A stretch of 64,000 bases of DNA from an uncultured Roseburia sp. (GTDB lineage Bacteria; Bacillota_A; Clostridia; Lachnospirales; Lachnospiraceae). Position numbers and translations under genes: made by a program. Under the pieces are notes generated by a model. That model saw only the letters and a list, made by a program, of their open reading frames with translations, was not told the origin of the DNA and ran no database searches. The stretch lies in assembly GCA_900753715.1 (NCBI GenBank), contig CAAEAE010000112.1, positions 1 to 64,000 of the forward strand. The letters are read 5' to 3'. Each line of letters opens with the position of its first letter. Within the stretch, counting starts at the first letter, position 1. Positions 17,171 to 26,860 of this stretch are shown here, in pieces.

Positions 17171-19228
17171 ATGAAGAAAAGAACAAATCTTTTTAAAAGA
17201 ATAACGGTTGTCTTCCTGACCGCACTGGTTCTCTTTTCCGGGCTTGGCAGCATCAGTGCCCTGGCAGAGACCCCGTACAGAACCTATACCGTAGATGGCT
17301 ATGGCTATGCTCAGGAGACACAGACAGCATATTTAGCATATGAGACTGTTGTGAAATTCGGCGATGAATTTATGAAAAATCCAAGCGATATGTACATTAC
17401 CGATGACGGTGAAATCTATGTGGCTGACACCGGAAATGCAAGAATCCTTGTCGGAAATGAGCAGGGCGAGCTGCTTAGGACAATCGGCGAGGGAACGCTT
17501 GTAACACCAAAGGGTGTGTTCGTCACCGAAGACAAACATATTTATGTGGCAGACCGTGATGCACAGGCAGTGTTCGAATTTGATGCGGACGGAACGGTTT
17601 TAAATACCTACACAAAACCAAACAGCCCGCTTTACGGCGACAGCTTAAGCTTTCTTCCGATGAAACTGGTGGTCAATGACGCAGGCGTTATGTATATCAT
17701 CTGCGAATCCAACACCAACGGTATTGTAGAGATTTCACCGACAGACGGCGGAACCTTCTTGGGATATTTTGGAACAAACTATGCGTCCACCGATATCCGC
17801 ACGATTATCTACCGTGCCATTCTTACGGACGCACAGCGCGCCAAGATGGTGAGCAATATCCCTTCCACGCCGGGAAATCTTGCGATTGACCAGAAAGGCT
17901 TGATTTATACCGTAACCCGCGGCGATGGAATGGATACCTTAAAACGTTTAAACATCGCAGGAACGAACCTGATTGAGCCGGACAGCTATGACCAGGTACC
18001 GGCAGCAGTGGCAGCCGGAAATCACGACAACGTGTATGTGGCATCCCAGCAGGGATATATTTACGAATATAATAATGAGGGCGAGCTGCTGTATGTGTTC
18101 GGCGGTCTTGATGACGGAACACAGCGTGTCGGACTTTCCACGATGGTAACAAGCATCCAGGTAGATACAAACGACAACATTTACATTCTTGACTCCGATA
18201 AGAGCCAGATTCAGGTGTATGAACCATCCGAGTTTACCAGACTGCTTCACGAAGCACTTTACCTTTACTCCAAGGGACGTTATACCGAGAGTAAGGAGCC
18301 ACTTACGAAGGTTCTTGAGATGAACAGTATGTTTGACTACGCAAACAAGGCGATGGGCAGGGCATACTTCCAGGAGGAGAATTATGAGCAGGCACTCCAC
18401 TATGCAAGACTGGCAAAGGACTACGAGGGTTATTCTGATGCGTTCTGGGAAATCCGTAATCAGTGGTTAAAGCACAACATTGTGGCAGCGATTCTTCTGA
18501 TTGTAGCAATCTTTGTAATTTGGAAACTTATAAAATACTTTGACAAAAAGAAAAACATTCTTGCAAAACCGAAAGCGTTCTGGGAGGAGCGCAAAAAGAA
18601 CCGTGTCTTTTCCAGTCTGCTTTATGCAAAATATTTTATGAAGCACCCGATTGACGGTTCCTACGGAATCGCAAGAGAGGGGAGAGCTTCCTTTGCAGCC
18701 CCGAGTATTTTGCTGTTCTTATTCACACTCGAATTTGTCATTGACAAATATCTGTGCGGATTCTTACAGAAGACAGTCCGGGAAGGAAGATACGAAATCT
18801 TTTCTGATGTGGGCGGCATTTTGTTAGTGATTGTGGCACTGACGGTGTGCAACTACTTAGTCTGCACGATTAATGAAGGAGAAGGTACGGTGAAGAAAAT
18901 TTACACCTACTTCTGCTACAGCTTAATGCCATATATCCTTTTAACCCCGTTAAAATTCATTCTGTCCCATGTGCTGACAGACAACGAGCAGTTCTTAATC
19001 ACATTGGTTCAGATTGTAACTTTCGGATGGATTGCGGTGCTTGTGGTACTGGCAATCAAGGAAGTCAACAACTACACGGCGGGTGAGACGTTTAAGATTA
19101 TCTGCCTGACTATTTTTACGATTTTGATTCTGGCACTGTTGATTTTCATCGTATACGTTCTGTGGGCTCAGGTATTTGAGTTCATCAGCGCAGTCTTTGG
19201 AGAGGTGGTGTATCGGCTTGGCTACTAG
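17171..19228 (+). CDS. NHL-repeat/TPR/Yip1 membrane protein
   Basis: A 685-aa protein with a signal peptide, an extracellular NHL-type beta-propeller (about residues 55-360, repeats such as PSDMYITDDGEIYVADTGN), a short TPR (about 365-420), one membrane helix (VAAILLIVAIFVIW) and a C-terminal Yip1 domain with about five helices. No enzyme motif is visible. Genes of this kind sit between sugar permeases in several Firmicutes loci, so it may scaffold or sense polysaccharide at the membrane. The role is unproven. It starts 20 nt after the permease stop with GAGGAAGGA upstream. Confidence 0.82.
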   Translation: MKKRTNLFKRITVVFLTALVLFSGLGSISALAETPYRTYTVDGYGYAQETQTAYLAYETVVKFGDEFMKNPSDMYITDDGEIYVADTGNARILVGNEQGELLRTIGEGTLVTPKGVFVTEDKHIYVADRDAQAVFEFDADGTVLNTYTKPNSPLYGDSLSFLPMKLVVNDAGVMYIICESNTNGIVEISPTDGGTFLGYFGTNYASTDIRTIIYRAILTDAQRAKMVSNIPSTPGNLAIDQKGLIYTVTRGDGMDTLKRLNIAGTNLIEPDSYDQVPAAVAAGNHDNVYVASQQGYIYEYNNEGELLYVFGGLDDGTQRVGLSTMVTSIQVDTNDNIYILDSDKSQIQVYEPSEFTRLLHEALYLYSKGRYTESKEPLTKVLEMNSMFDYANKAMGRAYFQEENYEQALHYARLAKDYEGYSDAFWEIRNQWLKHNIVAAILLIVAIFVIWKLIKYFDKKKNILAKPKAFWEERKKNRVFSSLLYAKYFMKHPIDGSYGIAREGRASFAAPSILLFLFTLEFVIDKYLCGFLQKTVREGRYEIFSDVGGILLVIVALTVCNYLVCTINEGEGTVKKIYTYFCYSLMPYILLTPLKFILSHVLTDNEQFLITLVQIVTFGWIAVLVVLAIKEVNNYTAGETFKIICLTIFTILILALLIFIVYVLWAQVFEFISAVFGEVVYRLGY

Positions 19229-21560
19229 AAAGAAAAAAACAGGTGCTTCGCTCGCAGCAATTCTTATGGCGGCGATGATGGTTACGTCCGTTCCACACAC
19301 TACGATGTATGCGGCGGAGGTGTCGGATGAGACGAAGACGGAGAGCACGGAATCTTCTGCGGAAAGCACAGGTGATTCTGCGGAGGACAACGGAGAGACC
19401 GTTTTAGAGGACGGAGAGGTTGTCATGGAAGGGGCTGTCGGCAAGGTTGATAAATCCGAGTGGATTACACTTGATGATTATGAGCTTGTGGCAGAAAATG
19501 ATTCCTATAAGATGTATCTGTACGCACCGCGCCTTTCCGTGATACTGGAAAATAAAGCAACCGGCGTGCTCACGGAATCCACCTTAAGCGATGAGATGGA
19601 CGACGGAAACAGTAACACTTCCTGGAATGCTTACATGAAGTCCGGAATCGTCATCCAGGCGATTATCGGAACCACAAACACCTATCAGGTAGATATGATT
19701 ACCTGTGAAAATACGGTGGATGTGACAAAGCTTGACAATGGATTTTCTGCTAAGATTTTCTTTAAAGATTATGGCTTCGGACTGACGGTAAACGTTACGT
19801 TAGAGGATGACGATCTGGTGGTAAATGTGCCGGATGACTCGATTCTTGAGCAGAAGGAAAACAATTATATTTCCGCCATCAGCCTGTTCCCGTTCATGGG
19901 CTACACTTTCCTTGATGACAAGGAAGGCTATATGTTAATCCCGGACGGAAACGGTGCACTCATTTATCTTGACAATAAGGAAGGACGTTACTCCACCGGA
20001 TTTTCCCAGATGATTTACGGAAAAGATTACGGATTTACGGATTCTTCCAAGCAGACACTCTTAAACGACAAGCTTGAGATGGTAAAAAGTGCAAATCAGG
20101 TGCTTGCGCCGGTATTCGGAATGGCACACACCGATGAGCAGACCGGATATCTTGCAGTTGTGGAAAAAGGGGAAAAGCGTGCCAGCATTGAGGCACATCC
20201 AAACGGCGTAATGGTAAACTACAACCGCTGTTTTGCAAAATTTTTACTCCGCGATATCTACACCCAGCCGCTGAACAATTCCAATTCCGGAACAGTGACA
20301 AGTGTAGAAAATGACCGCACACACACCGATTTACAGGTGCGTTACATGATGCTGTCAGGGGATGAGGCAAATTACTCAAGCATGGCAGTGCGCTACCGCA
20401 ATTATCTGCTTGACAACGGGCTTGTGGAGAAAAAGGATGTCTCCTACAACACAAGAGTGGATTTCCTTGGAACAGACCGCGAGGAGTTCTTAATGGGAAC
20501 CAAGGCGGTAACGGTTACAACGACAGACGATATTGATGCAATTTATGCAGAGTTAGACGATGCGGGCGTTGACAGCTTAATTTCGGTATACAAGGGATGG
20601 CAGAAGGGTGGAATTTATAATCTTCCGATTTCTAAGTATAAGGCAGACAGCCACATCGGAGGAACGAAGGCGTTGACCGAGCTGATTTCCGATTCCGCAG
20701 AGAAAGGCTATCAGCTTTACCTTTACAACGATGCACTGCGGATTAATCCATCCACGAATGCAGCAACCTTTAACACAATTAAAAAAGTAAACAAACGTAC
20801 CTTTACGGAAGAAGAGGCATCGGCACAGGTTTATGATACCTTCTACTTCCTGACACCGGAGCGCAGTGCAAACATGCTTGAAAAATTTGTAAGCTCCTAT
20901 ACGAAAAAGGGTGTCAATAATCTGGCACTGGCAGGAATTTCCAACAGCCTGTATTCCTACAGCTACAAAGGAAATTACTACACCAGATATGATGTTGCAG
21001 ATACTTACAGCAGCCAGATTGACAGCGTGAGTGAAGAGACGAACCTGCTGTTGGAGCAGCCGTTTGCATACCTGTGGGACGACACGGACGCATTCCTTGA
21101 TATGCCGCTTGGCTCCTCCGATTATATGTACATTGACGAGGAGGTTCCGTTCCTTTCCATCGTATTAAAGGGTGTGCTTCCGATGTATTCCGATTATGTC
21201 AACTTTGAAGCAAACAAGACAGAGTTTTTCTTACAGATGGTGGAATCCGGTGTGTATCCGTCCTTCTACATCACGAGTGAAAATTCTTCCGCACTGATTT
21301 ATACGAATTCCTCGGATTTATACAGCACGGAGTACAGTACCTATCGTGACACGATTATAGAATATGACGCGGCACTTCGAGAAGTAGCAGATGCGGTAGG
21401 GGATGCGTGCATTGTAGGACACGAGAAACTTGAGAACGATGTGACGGTTGTAACTTACGACAATGGGACTGCCGTTTATGTCAACTATTCGGACGCAGAG
21501 CAGACTGTAAACGGGGTTACCGTGGATGCCATGTCCTATAAGGTAGGTGAGGCGAAATGA
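19218..21560 (+). CDS. DUF5696-type exported protein
   Basis: A 780-aa exported protein: signal peptide (residues 1-32, ending near MYAAE), a Glu/Ser-rich linker, beta-rich N-terminal half and a TIM-barrel-like C-terminal half (DDIDAIYAELDDAGVDSLISVYKGW, given here as positions 430-455). This matches my recollection of DUF5696 proteins found with YIP1 and solute-binding genes. It could be an uncharacterised glycoside hydrolase-like or glycan-binding protein. The start is TTG 19218, 11-12 nt after GGAGAGG at 19199-19205, overlapping the previous gene by 11 nt; the earlier GTG/ATG frame at 19176 lacks a site and would spoil the signal peptide. Confidence 0.78.
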   Translation: MATRKKKTGASLAAILMAAMMVTSVPHTTMYAAEVSDETKTESTESSAESTGDSAEDNGETVLEDGEVVMEGAVGKVDKSEWITLDDYELVAENDSYKMYLYAPRLSVILENKATGVLTESTLSDEMDDGNSNTSWNAYMKSGIVIQAIIGTTNTYQVDMITCENTVDVTKLDNGFSAKIFFKDYGFGLTVNVTLEDDDLVVNVPDDSILEQKENNYISAISLFPFMGYTFLDDKEGYMLIPDGNGALIYLDNKEGRYSTGFSQMIYGKDYGFTDSSKQTLLNDKLEMVKSANQVLAPVFGMAHTDEQTGYLAVVEKGEKRASIEAHPNGVMVNYNRCFAKFLLRDIYTQPLNNSNSGTVTSVENDRTHTDLQVRYMMLSGDEANYSSMAVRYRNYLLDNGLVEKKDVSYNTRVDFLGTDREEFLMGTKAVTVTTTDDIDAIYAELDDAGVDSLISVYKGWQKGGIYNLPISKYKADSHIGGTKALTELISDSAEKGYQLYLYNDALRINPSTNAATFNTIKKVNKRTFTEEEASAQVYDTFYFLTPERSANMLEKFVSSYTKKGVNNLALAGISNSLYSYSYKGNYYTRYDVADTYSSQIDSVSEETNLLLEQPFAYLWDDTDAFLDMPLGSSDYMYIDEEVPFLSIVLKGVLPMYSDYVNFEANKTEFFLQMVESGVYPSFYITSENSSALIYTNSSDLYSTEYSTYRDTIIEYDAALREVADAVGDACIVGHEKLENDVTVVTYDNGTAVYVNYSDAEQTVNGVTVDAMSYKVGEAK

Positions 21561-22618
21561 GTAAAAAACTGAGCAAAGAAGAAAAGAAGAATAAAAAGAA
21601 GGTGAAGCCGGGGCGTCTTGCAAAACGCGAGGCGCTTACGGGATTGTTATTCGTATCGCCGTGGATTGTAGGAGCAGTGATATTTTTGGCATATCCGCTC
21701 ATTACCTCCTTCTGGTATGCGTTAAATAATATCCGTATCACCCCGCTCGGAAAAAATTTTACATTCTTAGGGTATGGGAACTTTACACAGATTCTTCTGT
21801 CGGATGCAGATTTCCCGACGCAGCTAATCGACTACCTGGTATCGACGATTATCTCCGTTCCGGTCATCGTGGTGTTTGCCTTAATTATCGCGATGATGCT
21901 CAACGAAAACATCAAGGCGAAGGGTTTCTTCCGGTTGATTTTCTTCCTTCCGGTAATTATCGTCAGTGGACCGATTCTTGGAATGTTAAACCAGCAGGGA
22001 GCCGGAAGTATTACCGCAATCGACACACAGGCAATTTCAAGTGCGATTACAACTTTCCTGCCGAGTGCGATTGGCGAGCCGATTGCCGAAATTTTTGAAA
22101 ACATGGTTACGATTTTATGGTACTCCGGTGTACAGATTTTAATTTTCCTCTCCGGACTACAGAAAATTGACCGTTCCATGTACGAAGCGGCAAAAATTGA
22201 CGGTGGTTCCGGTTGGGAATGTTTCTGGAAGATTACACTTCCAACCATCAAACCGCTCATTTTATTAAACTGTGTATACACGATTGTATTTATTTCCAAC
22301 AACGATCAGAACTCGATTATTGAGTTGATTAAAAATGCGATGTTCTCAGGAACCGCAGAAAAAGGTTATGGATATGCCTCCGCAATGGCATGGCTGTATT
22401 CCATCGTAGTGCTTTTGATTGTCGGACTCTTCGCACTGTTATTTGTGGCAAAGAAGGATGTCTATGAGAAACAGGTCAAGAAAGCAAAGAAAGCGATGAA
22501 GAGGGAACAGCGCCTTACAAGAAAAATCGAAAGGAGAAGTGCGAGAAATGCCAAGAAGATTCAGAAAGCAAGAACAAAACGGAACTATTCCACCTACGAC
22601 GGCAACGGCGACTATTAA
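21557..22618 (+). CDS. Sugar ABC transporter permease (MalF/UgpA type), second pair
   Basis: A 353-aa permease with six helices and the EAA loop EAAKIDGGSGWE...LPTIKP near residue 215. N- and C-termini are unusually lysine/arginine rich (MSKKLSKEEKKNKKKVKPG; RKIERRSARNAKK), suggesting extended cytoplasmic tails. It overlaps the DUF5696 gene by 4 nt and the next permease by 71 nt, so all three are translationally coupled. Confidence 0.92.
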   Translation: MSKKLSKEEKKNKKKVKPGRLAKREALTGLLFVSPWIVGAVIFLAYPLITSFWYALNNIRITPLGKNFTFLGYGNFTQILLSDADFPTQLIDYLVSTIISVPVIVVFALIIAMMLNENIKAKGFFRLIFFLPVIIVSGPILGMLNQQGAGSITAIDTQAISSAITTFLPSAIGEPIAEIFENMVTILWYSGVQILIFLSGLQKIDRSMYEAAKIDGGSGWECFWKITLPTIKPLILLNCVYTIVFISNNDQNSIIELIKNAMFSGTAEKGYGYASAMAWLYSIVVLLIVGLFALLFVAKKDVYEKQVKKAKKAMKREQRLTRKIERRSARNAKKIQKARTKRNYSTYDGNGDY

Positions 22619-23597
22619 AAAGCAGAGCGGATTGCCGCGGCACAATACATTGTCGCTCCGTGACCTGAACAAGGACAAAGTCCGCAAGTTCATGCTTGGG
22701 TCAAAAGACCGCGAAGGTTTTCTTAAGATGTTTGTTATCTATGCACTGCTCATCTGTATCGGATTTATCTATCTCTATCCGATCCTTTATATGATAAGCA
22801 ACAGTTTTATGTCTCTTGACGATTTGCTGGATTCCTCTATCAACTGGATTCCAAGCTCACTGTCGTTTTCAAATTACGCGCAGGCAGCAAGTAGTATGGA
22901 TTTCTGGAAATCACTGGGGCAGAGCATTTTAATTGCGGGAATCCCCACACTCTGTAACGTTGTCTCCTGTTCCCTGATTGGGTACGGACTGGCACGTTTC
23001 GAGTTTCCCGGCAAGAAAGTAATCCTTGGAATCATTATTTTCTCCTTTGTGCTTCCAAGCCAGATTACCATGATACCAACCTATGTGCTCTACTCCAACA
23101 TGGGAATTCTTGGAACCTTATGGTCCTTTATCCTCCCGTCCATCCTTGGAATGGGAATCAACGGTCCGATATTTATTCTGATATTCTATCAGTTCTTTAA
23201 ACAGGTGCCAAAGGTATTGATAGAGGCGGCGCAGATTGACGGAGCCGGATACTTAAAATCCTTCATCCGCATTTCCCTGCCGTCTGCAACACCGGCACTT
23301 ATTACCGTGTCACTGTTTTCTTTCGTGTGGTACTGGAATGAATCTTACCTCACTGAAATGTATGTGTCCGGTGTTATGACAAAGTCCGGCTGGACGTCCC
23401 TTGTTATCCAGCTTGACAATTTTGCAAGCAACTACAGTGCATATGCACAGACTGCGACAAATGCAGTTACAAGCATCAACGAATCCATCAATATGGCTGG
23501 TACGATGTTGTCTATCCTTCCGTTACTGTTAATGTACTTCGTTCTGCAAAGATATTTTGTAGAAAGCATTGACCGCACGGGTATTACAGGTGAATAA
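22548..23597 (+). CDS. Sugar ABC transporter permease (MalG/UgpE type), second pair
   Basis: A 349-aa permease with the EAA loop EAAQIDGAGYLK...LPSATP near residue 215 and a long basic N-terminal tail. ATG 22548 lies 11 nt after AAGGAG; GTG 22539 is too close to it. The gene begins 71 nt inside the preceding permease gene. This second permease pair may serve the second binding protein (25191) or form a separate channel for the giant one. Confidence 0.92.
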   Translation: MPRRFRKQEQNGTIPPTTATATIKKQSGLPRHNTLSLRDLNKDKVRKFMLGSKDREGFLKMFVIYALLICIGFIYLYPILYMISNSFMSLDDLLDSSINWIPSSLSFSNYAQAASSMDFWKSLGQSILIAGIPTLCNVVSCSLIGYGLARFEFPGKKVILGIIIFSFVLPSQITMIPTYVLYSNMGILGTLWSFILPSILGMGINGPIFILIFYQFFKQVPKVLIEAAQIDGAGYLKSFIRISLPSATPALITVSLFSFVWYWNESYLTEMYVSGVMTKSGWTSLVIQLDNFASNYSAYAQTATNAVTSINESINMAGTMLSILPLLLMYFVLQRYFVESIDRTGITGE

Positions 23598-23627
23598 TGT
23601 AAAAAAAGCCGAAAGGATGGAAGGTTT

Positions 23628-24932
23628 ATGAAGACAATGAGAAACAAGGCGCCCATGGGATGGAACAGTTATGATTACTATGACACATCCGTCAATGAGG
23701 CGCAGGTGAAAGCGAATGCCGATTACATGGCACAGCACATGAAGGAATACGGCTGGGAGTACATTGTGGTGGATATCCAGTGGTACGCCTATGACACCGG
23801 GAGCAGACGGGAGACCTATCAGTACATTCCGTTTGGAAAAGTGGAGATGGACGAATACGGAAGACTGCTTCCGTGTCCGCAGAAGTTCCCTTCCGCAAAG
23901 GCCGGTGCCGGATTTAAACCGCTTGCGGATTATATTCACAGTCTTGGACTTAAATTCGGAATCCATATCATGCGCGGCATTCCGCGTGGCGCCGCAGAAG
24001 CACATCTAAAAATTTACGGATGTGAGGCTAATGCAGCAGACGTGGCAGATCCGTCCTCCATCTGCAGATGGAATCCTGATATGTACGGTGTGCGTGCCGG
24101 AGTTCCCGGAGCACAGGAATATTACGATTCCATCATCGCACTCTATGCACAATGGGGGGTAGACTTCATTAAGTGCGACGATATCTGTAATACAAATATG
24201 TATGTGGAAAATCCATATTCTGCCGCACACGAAATCGAGATGCTGCACCATGCCATTGAAAAATGCGGCAGGGAAATCATCTTAAGCCTTTCCCCGGGAC
24301 CGGCATTGATTGAGAAGGCATGGCATTATGAAAAGAATGCAAACATGTGGCGCATCACAGACGATTTGTGGGACAAATGGGAGCTTCTTTATGATATGTT
24401 CCGCCGCTGTGAGCTCTGGCAGAATCATGTGGCACCGGGAAGCTATCCGGACTGCGATATGCTTCCGCTCGGAAGACTTGGCAAGGGCTTCGGACATGAG
24501 TGGGAGACCAATTTTACCAAGGAAGAGCAGATTACGATGATGACGCTCTGGTGCATGTTTGGTTCACCGCTTATGATTGGCGCAGAGCTGACGCTGTTAG
24601 ACGACTGGACGCTGTCACTTCTGACAAGACCGGAGGTCTTAAGGCTTCTGTCTAATGACTATGTCGGAAGACAGGTGGAGCGGGATGACGAGCATGCGGT
24701 GTGGAGCTGCTATAACAGCAAAACCGGCGAGCGTTACCTGGCGTTATTTAACTTCAAAGAGAGCGAGCAGAGAGTTAGCACGGATTTAAAGGAAGTGGAG
24801 CAGTTTTTGGGGACATCGGAAGGAAAGAAGGCATCCGAACTCTGGTCAGGCGAGACGGAGACGATAACGGATGCGATACTTAGCGCAGCCGTTCCTGCCC
24901 ACGGTGCCAAATTATACCGCATCGAGGCATAA
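23628..24932 (+). CDS. GH27 family glycosidase (alpha-galactosidase or beta-L-arabinopyranosidase)
   Basis: A 434-aa TIM-barrel enzyme of clan GH-D: MGWNSYDYYD near the N-terminus, a nucleophile aspartate in DFIKCDDIC and the acid/base aspartate in NMWRITDDLWDKW, then a C-terminal beta domain. No signal peptide, so it works in the cytoplasm on imported sugars. GH27 covers alpha-D-galactosidase and beta-L-arabinopyranosidase; the arabinose-rich context makes the latter quite possible but the sequence does not decide. Last gene of the transporter operon, followed by a terminator. Confidence 0.88.
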   Translation: MKTMRNKAPMGWNSYDYYDTSVNEAQVKANADYMAQHMKEYGWEYIVVDIQWYAYDTGSRRETYQYIPFGKVEMDEYGRLLPCPQKFPSAKAGAGFKPLADYIHSLGLKFGIHIMRGIPRGAAEAHLKIYGCEANAADVADPSSICRWNPDMYGVRAGVPGAQEYYDSIIALYAQWGVDFIKCDDICNTNMYVENPYSAAHEIEMLHHAIEKCGREIILSLSPGPALIEKAWHYEKNANMWRITDDLWDKWELLYDMFRRCELWQNHVAPGSYPDCDMLPLGRLGKGFGHEWETNFTKEEQITMMTLWCMFGSPLMIGAELTLLDDWTLSLLTRPEVLRLLSNDYVGRQVERDDEHAVWSCYNSKTGERYLALFNFKESEQRVSTDLKEVEQFLGTSEGKKASELWSGETETITDAILSAAVPAHGAKLYRIEA

Positions 24933-24952
24933 AAAGAACATAAGAACAGGAT

Positions 24953-24992
24953 GAGAATGGGAAAGAACTTTGCTTCTTTCTCATTCTTTTTA
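24953..24992 (+). terminator. Terminator of the transporter operon
   Basis: An 11-bp stem (24955-24965 with 24976-24986, one G-U) followed by T5. Ends the operon that began at 12316. Confidence 0.8.
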
Positions 24993-25114
24993 TGTAAAAA
25001 TAAACGTTATGGAGAATATGCACAAAATAAAGTGGCAATATGCACGATTTTAAGACACATTTATTGTGAAAAACAGAAATATTTTAAGTTTAGCTATATT
25101 ATTTTACAAAAAGG

Positions 25115-25144
25115 TATACAAATAAAAAGAGTTTGTGCTATAAT
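25115..25144 (+). promoter_or_regulatory. Promoter of the second binding-protein operon
   Basis: TATAAT at 25139-25144 with an extended TG motif (TGC before it); TATACA at 25115-25120, 18 bp upstream, is a weak -35. A degenerate half of the 8-8-8 operator motif (TTATTTTA then A-rich spacer) lies just upstream. Confidence 0.55.
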
Positions 25145-25190
25145 ACATTCATCAGGGAGATGACACATATCTCAACAAGGAGGGTAAAAC

Positions 25191-26777
25191 ATGAAGAAGA
25201 AATTTTTATCAGCGATGCTTGCTCTTTCCATGGTGCTTGGACTTACCGCATGTGGAAGCAACGGTGGCTCGGGAAAGGGTTCCGAGGCTACGACCGTATC
25301 GGGGGAGACGGAAGCAGTAGAAATCAATGGAATTACATATAATAAGGCGACAGACCTTACAACGGACGAGATTGAACTGACGTATTTCCATTTTGACCAG
25401 GATGAAACCGTACAGTATCTTGCAGACCGTTTTATGGAGCTTTATCCGAATATCAAGGTAAACGCAGTCTATGAAAACGTTGCAACCTATAATGATACGT
25501 TATTGACCTTGGTAAACAACCAGCAGACACCGGATGTGGTAATGTTCTCCGATGCAGACTTCGCACTGAGCAATATGTTAGTCAGAGATATTTCCGGTTA
25601 CTGGGATTCAGACCCGGAGACACAGAATCTTGCAGATACCGTAAATGACTGTGGATTGGGATGTTACGAGACCAGCGCAAGATACGCAGTCCCAGTAAAA
25701 TTCTTCCCGGGTGTTATGTACGTGGACTTAAACGTACTTGAGGCGTTAAACGTGGAAGTACCGAGCCGCAACTGGACCTGGGATGAAATGATTCAGCTCA
25801 TCAAGGACTGTACCGTACTCGATTCCCCGGACGGAATGGCTTATTACGGATGTGGCTATTATAACAGACTGGATTCTTACTACGGAATCGCAGCAGCCCA
25901 GACTATCAAGGGTGAGTTCGGATTTGACGGAACAGACTTTGACTTAGGCATCTGGGCAGTTGGAGAGCAGCAGTTCTCAGACTTAAAGCTTGGCGGATAC
26001 ATTGCACCGACAACCGAGACCCAGGAGATGGAAGACTGGATGGGTGACTGGGAAGCATGGTGCGGAGCATCCGGACACGTTGCATTATTTACCGAAGCAT
26101 TCTGGACCTATCAGGGAACCTGGGCAACCGAGGCATTTGACCAGTATGACTTAGACATCGTTCCTTATGTTGTACCGGCTGTAAGTGAAGAGGATGCAGT
26201 AAAAGACCATCATACCATTGCAACCATCGACTTTGGTGGAGTTACTACTTCCTGCCAGTATCCGCGTGAAGCATATGAGCTGTTAAAATTCATGAGCTTT
26301 GGCGTAGACGGATGGAAGACAAGAATCGAAGCATATAATGACGAGTCCATCACAAATGCATCCGGACTTGCACTTAAATACGACGTAATGCCGGCACCAA
26401 TCACCAAGAATGAAGAAGTATGGGATGCCTACATTGATATGTACTGCGCAGGCATGGACGATACCCATAAGGATTACTGGAAAGAGTACTTTGCAAGCTG
26501 TATGCAGCCGATTCCTTACGGCTGGACCAGCATCGCAGGCTACTGGAACTATTGCAATGAGTACTTCAACAGCATCGGTATCCATGACCTCTGCGACAAG
26601 GGTGAGGCACAGGCTGCTGACTATGCAGTAGAGGCAACAGAGAAGGCAAATTATTTCCATGCAACTGCCATGTTAAAATACTTCGGACCGTCCGGTTACA
26701 ACGTACTGTCTGATGAGGAGATTGCTCTTTATGAGGGCATGGTAGCAGAAGACGGAGGAAGCAGCACCGAACAGTAG
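25191..26777 (+). CDS. Extracellular sugar-binding lipoprotein (ABC transporter)
   Basis: A 528-aa solute-binding lipoprotein: signal peptide with lipobox LTAC, a Gly/Ser linker, then a type-1 binding fold (ELTYFHFDQDETVQYLADRF as positions about 60-80, VVMFSDADFAL, hinge and C-lobe with many Trp/Tyr). Trp-rich stretches (NWTWDEM, DWMGDWEAW) suit stacking on sugar rings. Likely receptor for arabino-oligosaccharides using the permeases of the upstream operon. Strong AAGGAGGG site before ATG 25191. Expression is probably high, with a stabilising stem-loop just after the stop. Confidence 0.9.
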   Translation: MKKKFLSAMLALSMVLGLTACGSNGGSGKGSEATTVSGETEAVEINGITYNKATDLTTDEIELTYFHFDQDETVQYLADRFMELYPNIKVNAVYENVATYNDTLLTLVNNQQTPDVVMFSDADFALSNMLVRDISGYWDSDPETQNLADTVNDCGLGCYETSARYAVPVKFFPGVMYVDLNVLEALNVEVPSRNWTWDEMIQLIKDCTVLDSPDGMAYYGCGYYNRLDSYYGIAAAQTIKGEFGFDGTDFDLGIWAVGEQQFSDLKLGGYIAPTTETQEMEDWMGDWEAWCGASGHVALFTEAFWTYQGTWATEAFDQYDLDIVPYVVPAVSEEDAVKDHHTIATIDFGGVTTSCQYPREAYELLKFMSFGVDGWKTRIEAYNDESITNASGLALKYDVMPAPITKNEEVWDAYIDMYCAGMDDTHKDYWKEYFASCMQPIPYGWTSIAGYWNYCNEYFNSIGIHDLCDKGEAQAADYAVEATEKANYFHATAMLKYFGPSGYNVLSDEEIALYEGMVAEDGGSSTEQ

Positions 26778-26804
26778 GATATAAGCGAAAGCTGTATCAT
26801 AGAT

Positions 26805-26830
26805 CAGCCGGAAGCAGATTCTTCCGGCTG
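26805..26830 (+). repeat. Intra-operon stem-loop after the binding protein gene
   Basis: A perfect 10-bp stem (26805-26814 with 26821-26830) without a T-tract, between the binding-protein gene and the next gene. It could protect the upstream mRNA end from exonucleases, as known for binding-protein genes in other sugar operons. Confidence 0.65.
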
Positions 26831-26860
26831 TATTCTGGAAGATTTTTAGGAGGGTAAGAG

